Source: Topomyia yanbarensis (lineage: Eukaryota; Arthropoda; Insecta; Diptera; Culicidae). From it: DNA of 64,000 bases. How positions within the stretch are numbered: the first letter of the stretch is position 1; each line of letters starts with the position of its first letter. The position numbers and the translations under genes are program-made. The notes under the pieces were generated by a model. That model saw only the letters and a program-made list of their open reading frames with translations. It was not told where the DNA came from and did not search any database. Positions 54,944-64,000 of the stretch are shown piece after piece. The stretch is from NCBI RefSeq assembly GCF_030247195.1, contig NC_080672.1, positions 388,075,037-388,139,036 on the forward strand. The letters run 5' to 3'.

Positions 54944-57640
54944 TTATTGTGATATTTGCGCAGGGTTGGTTGTTCGATGGGCCACGGGAAACCTTCCCAC
55001 TACTCGGTGGAGTGTGGCAGAGGGCCCGCGTTCAGTTTTCATCTGGTTTGCTGCGTTGCTAGATGTCGTCGTATAGGTCGGCATCCTTGATGAGGGATAT
55101 CCACATTTGCTCCCGGACAGGGTCGATCGAGGAAATGTCTCTCTGATCGATCGCGACATGTCGTATTGTTGTCGTAGGTTTTCGAGTTCCTTGCAGTTGC
55201 ACAGGATGTGCTCGACTGTGAGGCGCGTGTTGCAAGGGGTGCGTTTTGGGATGGGGTTGTTTGTAGTTATGTATGCTTTGATCAATATTTTGTGGCTGAC
55301 GCGATGCCGGGAGAGGATCTTCTGCTTTCTCTGGTTGTTGCGGTTGGTCCATACGTCGGAGGACCTTTGATTTTGTGCGTAGTTCAACTCTCGAATGATG
55401 GTGGTTGGTGTTTCCGCCGAGAGTTGGGCGCGGGTCCGTTTACCGAGGAAGACCTGTGGCCTGGGACCCAGCTGATGGACTCTAGTGGGTCGCGGCACGT
55501 TTCAATGGCTTGTACGAAACGGTGCTTGGATACCCCGCTCTCGATGTACTTTAACACGGAGAGCGAGTCGGTGAAGATGACCGCTGGGGAGTCGATGGGT
55601 CTTCTATCCATTGCTACTGCCAGGGCGGCTGCCTCTGCGGAGAAGATTGACTATGAGGTAGGCGGAAGGAGAGTTCATTCTCCGGGCCACTGATCCCCGC
55701 TGTCATACTATCGTCAATCTTCGGACCATCGGTAAATATTTGCAGGTAGCCTGAATATTTCCGGTTGATTAGTTGCTGATAGTGGGCTCCGATGCAGTTG
55801 GGGGGTCACCTGCCTTAACACCAAGGGATAAGCTGTAGTCGATGTTGTGGCTCGGGTCGTTCCAGGCACGATGTCTCACCCGGTGTTGGTGGGCAATGTG
55901 TAGGGGGCTGTTTGCGCACTTGTTGTGAAAGAGCGTGGCTATGGAAAGAGGGAAGCACTCTCCTCTTAAAGAATCTGAGGATTTTCTTGTATGCTGTTTC
56001 TGCGACAGCACAGCGGCACGCAAGGACTTCTGCTTCGACGCTGGCGGATTCAGCAGGTTAAACAAGGGGTGCCTGGTAGCAGGTTGGAGGTTAATCAAAC
56101 GGCTCCGTGATATAGTGGGCCGAGGACCTCGACTAGTCCATCTAGATTGCGAAAGGTAATTTAAGGTTTTTCTGTTGTTTATTAAGGTTTTTCTGTTGTT
56201 TTTGATGCAACGAAAGCAGATTGTTTAGACCAACCGCTTTCGGCTCTCGCAATCCCTCTTTATTTGACAAAAGTGTGGAACGAAAATTACTTTCCTGTCT
56301 AGATTGATGCCGAGCACTTTCGGCTTTTTTTCCGGAAGGGTATCTGAGCCCCGTTGAGCGAGACCGGCCTGGCGTTGGCGGGGTGTAAGGATTCGCAGCA
56401 ATGAGTGATCACACACTTAGAGGCTGCGGTGTTGCAGCCGGTAGCTTGAGCCCATTCTTGGACCGCGTTGACGGCGGTTCGGATACGTGAGTTCGTTTTT
56501 CTTGAGGCGACTAGGATGATATCGTCCGCGTAGACGAACTCGTAGACTCCTTTGGGTAGTGAAGCGAATATTGAGTTCATCCTAACTAGGAAAGCACTGA
56601 TTCTTGTGGGACTCCGTTGGTCTCCCAGAATTCGTCGGAGAGTTCGCTGCCGCTGTATACCTGGAATCACCGGCCCTTTATGTAAGTTTGAATCAAGGCT
56701 CTGAAATTTCAGCGGATGTACCATTAGTGCAACTCTTGTAGTACTCCTACGCGCTACACTGTGTTGCAAGCTTTTGCTACGTCTAACATGGCGCGGTCGG
56801 CATATACGTGTTTCGACCACGCTTCTTCAATCGGTTTTCCGTGCGATTATTGATGGATTCCGGTCCCGAGTCCTTTCCGGAAGGCGATTTGACATTTATC
56901 ACGAAATTTGCCTTCTTCCAGCCATGTAATCAGCCATCGGTTGACCTCTTCAGAATCGTCCCGGTACACGAAAGGCGGCTTATGGGACGTAAGTCGCCCG
57001 GGGATCGTGTGCCTTTACTCTTTTTGGGGGTTTGTACTATGTAGGGAAGCTTCCAGTCGTTTGGGAAGGTCCCACCTTCCCAGATCCTACACAGAAAAAA
57101 ATATTTTGTAATTTTAAGTTTATTTTCATGCACATATTTGGAGCATGAATATAAATGAAAAATTAAGTTCCACCACAAACACACACGACTTGTCGTGCTT
57201 TCTTCTACGAATTTGATTATAATTTTACACGTGGATTGAAAATTACAGTTTCTTTAAACGGGAAACCAATGCGCTTCTTATGTATTTTTACTCGAATACT
57301 GCTGTAAAATGAATGACATGTAATATTACACGAATGAAAGTGTAAAATTGTATGCTGTTTGATGCTCCAATCGAGTTTAACGTAATTTTCAATCAAATTT
57401 TTGATTCAATCGTTGTATGTTTACATTCGTATTGATTTACATGTCGTTTAAATTTCATTATTTTTTGGTGTGTAACGAAGGCATCAAGGAGTGCCCTTTT
57501 CCCACCTGGGTGTAGGTACCTTATCATTGGGTACCCTACTCTGTCGGGACCAACCGATTTTCAGTGGGCTGTCCTGAGGGAGGCTGTGAGTTCCGTTCCG
57601 GGTTTGTTATATTTCGCTATAGAGTTTTGTAGTGGCGGAT
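54944..57640 (-). pseudogene. Non-LTR ORF2 relic (RT and RNase H) split by a MITE
   Basis: Minus-strand order: SVGPDRVGYPMIRYLHPGGK (57470-57560), a 383-bp MITE, then RIWEGGTFPNDWKLPYIVQ, LRPISRLSC, and VYEFVYADDIILVASRKT (RT catalytic YADD, about 56530). A connecting region follows (55769-56098). RNase H pieces are FTDSLSVLKYIESG and ISWVPGHRS (55384-55611), and the C-terminal cluster is CNTRLTVEHILCNCKEL (about 55190). The domain order fits R1/I-type elements with RNase H. Frames are broken in several places, and a 21-bp tandem duplication (56161-56202) is present. Inactive. Confidence 0.82.
57090..57472. mobile_element. TA-flanked MITE (383 bp) inside the ORF2 relic
   Basis: The termini CACAGAAAAAAATA and its imperfect complement TATTTTTTGGTGTG-like are flanked by TA (57088-57089, 57473-57474). 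Excising the insert with one TA restores the surrounding RT frame (LLDAFV joined to RIWEGG), which confirms the edges. Confidence 0.82.
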
Positions 57641-59110
57641 CTCCCCTCGTTACCATTAATTTTATATTAGTTGCAACCTCAAAACCATTTCAAACTAAAT
57701 TCTACTACCAAAACTGATTTTCTTTAAATGAGGTTATGACATATAACGTATTGTACAATAATCTTCATCCCAAAATCAAAATTTCGGACCCCTCCCGAAA
57801 TTTGTTACTGGATCCGCAGTGGTGGGTATTGCTACGAGACGTATCTTGTGCCGAACGAAGGCAACGGGGAGGGCATCGATCGCGGATAGGGATTGGAAAT
57901 GACTGCTAATTCTGTTTGGAATTTTCCTTGGCTTTGTTGTTTTTACATTGTTGATTGCAAGTGAGAAACCGTTTTACCGCTGTTTACCGCTGAGAGCGTT
58001 AATCCTCAAAGCTAAGGTGTTTGGGAATTTGGGTGGATGCCATCCAGGAAATCGGACCAGCTTTTTTCCTTGGGTTCTTGGATGGTTTACCTAGCTAGAT
58101 TGCGGAGTCTCCTAAGTTCGGCTGCTCTTTAATTGCGCAGGGAGTGGTCAAGGGGAGTTTTTTTGTAGAAGACGTAGTGCTTTGCTGTGTGTCCTGATGG
58201 CGGAGGCGACGTCTGGGTTGGTGCGGAGCGGTACGACCCCGCTAGTTTGGGGAATGCGCGGGTTGGGTGGACTGTCCGGCGATGGGGCTTGGTTCACGGT
58301 GGGATGAGCTGGACTGGAGATGAGATGTGGTGAGTTGTACGAAAGAAATTCAGAGGCGTACGATTCCTTTATGGCAGGAGGTGTATTGTGACTTACCCGA
58401 AAGCAAGCCGGGTACCATCAACCAGCAGCCGCCGGCGGCTCATCGATTGTAGTTGATACTTCCCCGGTCAGGGCCAGTGCCAGTGTTATGTTGTGAGTTA
58501 AGTCCTCAGTTGACTTGTAGTCGCATCTTGTCCTGCTGGGATTGATGAAGGGGTACCTTGGTTGATAGAGAGGTTTTCAGTTGAAGGAGTACCTTGGTTG
58601 ATAGAGTGTCTTCAGTTGATTGCAAGATGCGAGACCTAGTAGGGTGCCAAACGCATCCGGCATCCGACTTCTGGTGAAGTGCCTGGCATTCGCTGGTTGC
58701 TTAGTACTGGTGTTGGTCGGTGAACGTCGTATTCCTTTCTTGGTCTCACCGGTGTGAGAACTGATGGGTGGGCGCGGTGAGTTGTTTTGCAAGTCGATCA
58801 GAGAGGTACCTGGGGCGAAATCGGGTCCCCTACAACGGCAGCCGCCGGAGGCTCGTCGTCTGGAGTCGATCCGGGCCGGTGCAGTAGGTAGGGCATTCTC
58901 TCTAGCCAAGCGGCTGGCTGTTTCGGATAGTTTGTAGACTATTTCGCCTGGTGGGCTACGGAGTGGGGTGAGCTTGTTGGGGTCGACGGTTCTTCGAATT
59001 TATAGCAATTTGTGAAGCTGTGACCGTTTCTTTTGTGTTGGTTTCAACATCGTTGCTGTTTGTTGTGCTTGATGCGTGGTTTCGTCCATAATTTTGTTTG
59101 AATTGTTTGA
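57641..59110 (-). pseudogene. Possible ORF1/5' region of the same non-LTR relic
   Basis: Minus-strand phrases such as SPPGEIVYKLSETASRLARE and DSRRRASGGCRCRGPDF suggest a gag-like ORF1. Two internally similar stretches (about 58395-58500 and 58790-58890, both with GCAGCCGCCGG) and a ~36-bp tandem duplication (58550-58620) show rearrangement. No knuckle motif or endonuclease could be read, so the assignment is weak. Confidence 0.3.
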
Positions 59111-59435
59111 GGTCTAGCTACTGACGATATTTTGTAGTTTTTCAATCCGAAATGAGCTCGCTGCTGTCGGTGGGCACTTCACGGTTTTTATTTTGCGGTT
59201 GGTTGGGTTTTGATTTTTTGGGTGCGGTACTTCGGTGGATTTCCAGTTTCTTTACTTTGGAGATCTTTGATGATCTGGCTGCAGAATTTGTTTGTGTCGT
59301 CCGAACGAGTGTTCTTGTTTGTATATGTTTTGGCTGGATCTTCTTTCACCACTGCTTGAAGTTGTTGGGGTTACCTGGATATTTACCATTCTTTTTTTTA
59401 TGGTTTATTGGTCACCACAAAATTGTTATGTATTG

Positions 59436-59830
59436 TGTGACCGCCACTCATTTCAGTTGGTTTGGGTTCAATCCCAACCGTGGTCGTTAAGATTTTTCAG
59501 AGTTGAAAAAATATGTGGTCACGTCTTCCTTCGGAAGGGAAGTAAAGCCATTGGTCCCCGGTCCTTGAGTTGATGGAACGATATCTAGTCCAGATAGTGG
59601 AATTACTTTTCTGGTGTCGGTAAAGAAGATGTAAAATCCAACTTCTATACTTACTAATAGGATTTTCGATTGATTGATACCGGTGTAGTGGAGTGCACTG
59701 AAATTGCACCGTTTTTGCATAAGTGCAGAAAACTGGGTATGTTCTATTGACACTTCTGCTAGAAATGCACTCCACTACACCGGTGTCAATCAATCGAAAA
59801 CCCCATAACAAATATCCCCTCATCCTATGA
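59436..59830 (+). mobile_element. tRNA-derived SINE, second family, copy 2 (5'-truncated, with nested MITE)
   Basis: It matches the 47634 copy from GTGACCGCCACTCATT onward: B-box GGTTCAATCCC (59465-59475), then TGTGGTCACGTCTTCCTTCG and GGAAGGGAAGTAAAGCC. The A-box half is missing. The body is interrupted at 59660-59804, after which the matching tail (AACAAATATCCCCTC) resumes. Confidence 0.75.
59660..59804. mobile_element. Nested foldback MITE (145 bp)
   Basis: The arms TTTTCGATTGATTGATACCG and CGGTGTCAATCAATCGAAAA extend inward through GTGTAGTGGAGTGCA and its complement, giving stems of about 40 bp. It is flanked by ATA on both sides (59657-59659, 59805-59807). Comparison with the uninterrupted SINE copy near 47870 defines the insertion. 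Confidence 0.75.
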
Positions 59831-62800
59831 TATGTTCAGTTTTCCGGAACAATCCATCCGACGCCTTCAAATACCCAGCGTTAACTCATTTCACAAAGTC
59901 TCCTGATAAAATGTTTCGTCCGTCACCTTCAAATAATTAAATTATTCAAACAAATAAATTCAATAAAATGAGCAAAATAAGAAAATAACAAAGTAAATTA
60001 AACAAATAATAGAACTATAGAGTTCAATTAGGGCTTAATATTGATGGCTTTGCTAGAAATAGGCTGGATAATTTCGGTTTTCTGCGTCGTCTTCGATTTT
60101 TTTTTCGAAAATCGTATATTTGTATAAAAGTTGTACATGCGCCGTACATTTCGAATCGACCTGGCGAGAGAGCTGGTCATATTAGCGCATTTGAGCTGGA
60201 GGCTATTAGAGCAAAATTCGCATAAAGCGGTGCCAATTCGCGACCCTGACGCACCAAAGCAAATATTAGCATATTGTCATGTTGACAGCGAGATGATGCG
60301 ATGACAGAAACGTAAGTGACCGTTGGTGCTTGCCGATTGTGGATTCGATGGGTGTCGTAGAGCGAGTAATGACTTATATTGTTCATTGCGATTTTTTTGC
60401 ACAAATTATGATGCGTATTCCAGAAGTTAATAGTGTAGATTAGATGACTAACAATCATTCACTAAACAGAATTCAAACTAATGAATAGACGGTAGTATTA
60501 CACTGGTAATTGATAAAAGTTTGGAGCGCGGAAAAAAAACACTTGTAATGACTAGCTATACACTGAACCAATACAAAGTTGAAATGTGTTGTAAAAGCAT
60601 GCGTACGATTTTGGAAGATGAGATGAGGAAGAACTAGATCGCATCGCTACTTCAGGAACAAACATTCAATGCTCGATATTTTATGAATCCAAGCAATATA
60701 TTTCATAGTCGTGATGTTTTTACATGTCTAAAGTCGTATCAGCAGAAACAAGGAAAAACATAGGGACAGAGATGAATAATGGGACAATTCTTCTAGTTCG
60801 CTTTCCATTTACACATTAATAACCTTATCAAAAAAAGCAATCCAGGAAGAATATTCGTTATAATAAATGTTATTGGTATCAGTTGCATGCAATATTTTTT
60901 TTTTGGAATATCTCCTCTCTAACTAGATACCGTGGCTCTGCGGTGCCCTTAGAGGGCTCGTTTGCCAAGCCATTTCCATATCATTTCCGTGTTATGAGTT
61001 GCAAATAGGCCGACCGCATTTCAAAGAGCACAGACAATAATGTGCTGCCGCGTTGTTGTTTTTTTTTCTTTCTACAGTCGGATTTTTCTAACGGGATTTA
61101 CTTCACAACGGTCCTGGCATTTATTGTCGTCATTGCATATTGCTCCACCAACAGGACAATAATGCTGTGCTACAAAACCTCAGCAAATAGCTGCGCTGTT
61201 GCCGGCTGGCGAAAGCTTGTGCGAATATGTAAATAGGGGAAAAAATCGAGTCCCAGCGCCGGATGGATGTCAGCCAGGAAGCCGAGCTAAAATTTTCCGC
61301 TAAATTTGAGCTGTGTACCCAGTTAACAAAAGCATCATGGGAAAGCGAGATAGATAGAGAGGGAAAAAATACGAATGGTAACAACCGCGAAGGCCTATGT
61401 TGTTCCGAGCTGCGCCGTTTTTTTCCCCAGAAGCCACCATAGACACAGAATAGGGGATCCCATTAGGCACTAGCTAACTGGTTCAAGAGGGAACGGCGGA
61501 GCCAGTCGGAGTGCGCAAGGAATGGAAATTCTTTTGTTTCTGATTATTGCTGAGCTCAGCTCAGCCAGCCTTGTGTGAATTCCATAGTGAGACCAAGCCC
61601 ATCATTGAGAGCATTCGTCACCTAACCGCCCGCTGGCGCTGGCCGTGGAATCCGTCAACATGCCGCGACCGAGTTTCGATGGCGCTAATGATGGGGGAGA
61701 AGGTAGATAATACGACGTTATTTGGGTGGTTTAGTTGTTTGCAGCGCAGGGTTGCTTTCAAGGGCACTCGTAGCCGTTTGAGGGGTTCGGTTAATTGAGG
61801 TACTTTGGAAACATTCCGTATTGTGGAAATATGACGAATAGGTGTATATACAGCTAAAGGATTTAAGCTGATTATGCAGGCACCTTCACAGCATTCATGG
61901 GTTGTGAATGACAAACTGATTACCTCTGCGTTCTGAAACAATACTAAGTGATGATTATAATGATGAGGAATTTACCATCAGCTTCAGGACTATTCCAGTA
62001 GTAGCAAATGTTTTCACCAGCAACAATAAAATGGATGTTATTAAACGTCGTTCGTTTTGTTGTTGCATGGTGGGCCAAAAAACAAAAGAATCTTTAAGTA
62101 GCGTCATTATGCTATATCGATTTTGTTGCCTATTTTCGGCAAATTGATGACTAAGGGAAACAAAAAATGTAAAAATTGAAAGACGAATATTATAGTGGGT
62201 GATGTATGTATATCAATACAGAACCCTACGAGTATTTTGTAACTAATTATTATAAGATAAATTATTGCTATTATTAGTTGTAAGGTTGGTAGTAAAGTAT
62301 TGTGTAAGGACCTTTCCAGTAAACGATGAGTTAGTTCTCGATAGACAGTCTCCGAATAAAGAGCTGGAAACTAAACTGTGTCTTATTGTTCCATACACAA
62401 CGGAGGGAATTACCTATAAGCCTAGAATGGAAAACTAGAACTAGTTAGGCTCATACGAGCAGAATCGAAAGAAAATTTTACGAATCTTTTGTCTTCTGCA
62501 CGCTAGGAGTCGGGGGTTCCACCCGAGTCTAGCAGTATGCTCGGTAAGCGAGCATAACTCATCACCGATGCTGCGACCATAGCCATTTTCCACCGATGCC
62601 GGTAATAGATTTTTCAAGAATCGTCACTTACAAACGATTATTGTTCTGTTGCAGATGAAGTAGACGCAGTAGAAGAATAATGATCACATCGTGACAAATA
62701 TTTTTTTGGTGTCATTACAATGAATGCATTCATGAAACTATTTGTGTCTCCAAAAAATTAGTTCACCCCGAATATATACATGGCGTTACATTCGAATGTT

Positions 62801-62885
62801 TGGTTGGGTTACTGTTGTTGTTCCTTCGAAATGTTTAGTTTTTGTTATGATTCTTGCTCATAATTTGGGAGTACACAGTGGACAG
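59831..62885. other. No gene recognised
   Basis: Long stretch without recognised protein, RNA gene or clear repeat. 61400-61800 is GC-richer and open in several frames, but without family resemblance. A B-box-like GGTTCCACCC near 62515 lacks an A-box partner and is not called. Confidence 0.4.
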
Positions 62886-63310
62886 TTAGACGATGTTCAT
62901 GATTTCATGAGCTTTTTTGTGATTTCTCATCACGTTATCGTGCTATTTTATTCACGAGTTTACTATCGGACTTTTCATTCAAACTAGCGGGATGTATATT
63001 CATGATTTCAGGATGCTAGTTGCGATTTTAGTAATATCTATTCACGTTATCGTGATATTCTAGCCATGAGTAGAGTAATTCATGTTCATGTTCATCGTTT
63101 CAGGATATTAGTCACGGATTTTGATATTTTATCAAGAGTATTGTGATTTATGTTCATGATTTCCGGAACTTTGTCAAGATTTTCACAATTTCTATTCACG
63201 TTGTCGTGATATTTTAGTCACGAGGAGAAATTTATGTTTATTTGTGTTTATAATTTCAGGATCTTAGTTACAATTTTCGATATTTTTATCACAAATTGTG
63301 CGATTTGTGT
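62886..63310. repeat. Degenerate tandem repeat with CACGTTATCGTG motifs
   Basis: Five diverged units are seen: TTCATGATTTCAGGAT-like starts near 62898, 62999, 63085, 63152 and 63251, each followed by TTAGTCACGATTT-like and often ATTCACGTTATCGTGATATT. Spacing is irregular (about 65-100 bp). The unit contains the near-palindrome CACGTTATCGTG. No gene. Confidence 0.65.
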
Positions 63311-64000
63311 TCCCCTAGGTTGAGAGATTTGATGCCATTACGCCTCGATAGTGGTGCATCGAGGAGGCCAAGAGGCCTTATGGGCCGTTTTTGATTTGTG
63401 TTTTTGCATACTTTGCACCTGCCTATACTAACGCTCAACCACTAACCTGTGCGCGCTGGCGTGGCCGGCTGGAGGGTCGATGTGGGTTGGCTTCTGCTTC
63501 ATTAGTCAGTTTCTTTTGTCCTTCTATTAGTTTGCTTTTCCATCACTCATGTATATCAAAATAATGTCGGGCAATTTATACACTTCTAATCAATCTCTTT
63601 GCACCTTGTTTGCTTTATTCGGCATGACGATTCCTTTTATTACTATATCTCTATACTACACTCGTACAAACGCTCGTGGCCTTCGCGATAACACAAACCT
63701 GATCAAAATGCGACCACGCAATTGCAATCATCTACACTTACTTTCGCCCGCGATTTCGCCAAAATTAAAACACCCCGGTAGTTAAGTAAACGTTGTAGCA
63801 CCTATAAACTTACAAACGCGGTCTCAAGCATCAACTCACCACTCGCGCAATCATGGTCACGGTCACGTCTGGTAATCTAACCTCGGTCCTAGCAGCTTCG
63901 ACTCATGCCTTCAGTTGGACCAATCAAAAAAATGACGCTCATATCCACTGGACAACATGTTCCATGGCGACATGACCGGGAACTCTAGTGATATGGGGAA
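63311..64000. other. No gene recognised
   Basis: Nothing identified. The small frame at 63549-63785 resembles no known protein. No upstream dpr exon was seen here on the minus strand. Confidence 0.4.

Noticed and set aside
54944..55693. Plus-strand open frames over the RNase H relic
   Set aside because: They are antisense shadows of the minus-strand ORF2 relic.
62500..62590. Third SINE or tRNA based on GGTTCCACCC
   Set aside because: No A-box at the right distance, no tail and no second copy.

Overview
The window is eukaryotic, almost entirely non-coding DNA from a repeat-rich insect genome, most likely a culicine mosquito such as Aedes. That placement is inferred from the mix of I/Loa-like and RTE-like non-LTR retrotransposons, tRNA-derived SINEs and TA, TTAA and 8-bp-target MITEs, and from a dpr-family gene spread over very long introns. 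Nothing supports a bacterial or viral origin: there are no operons, ribosome-binding sites or CRISPR arrays.

The only host gene I can support is on the minus strand. Two exons of a dpr-family immunoglobulin receptor (closest in my memory to dpr12) lie at 51475-51609 and 27956-28169. They join in frame across a 23.3-kb intron and together encode the second Ig domain. The first Ig domain must lie beyond position 64000. The C-terminal exon was not found, so the next intron runs at least 27.9 kb toward position 1. Everything else in the window is intronic or flanking sequence.

Layout from left to right. 1-14460 holds diverged retrotransposon relics, a SINE, two hAT-type MITEs plus a partial copy, a TA-type MITE and a small hairpin. 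14460-26400 is a degenerate AT-rich satellite with a 19-bp unit, containing two young homogenised sub-arrays (19 bp and 10 bp). A full-length 5.5-kb I-clade retrotransposon with two intact ORFs and a perfect 11-bp target duplication is inserted in it. 28989-32376 is a 3.4-kb, roughly 375-copy array of a 9-bp unit with a palindromic core, with higher-order structure and an internal inverted block. 36064-38760 is an RTE-clade relic split by a TTAA-flanked MITE. 39651-45816 is a second, nearly full-length non-LTR element whose ORF2 is broken by a nonsense codon, a 22-bp tandem duplication and a short deletion. 45979-63310 holds more MITEs, two SINE copies, relics of at least two non-LTR elements and two degenerate minisatellites.

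The long open frames over the arrays have no stop codons because the repeat unit has none; they are not proteins. The intact I-like element could in principle encode its own mobilisation machinery. The MITEs need transposases from elsewhere. The most interesting parts are the nested birth of simple arrays from an older 19-bp (10+9) satellite and the unusual architecture of the 9-bp array inside the dpr intron.
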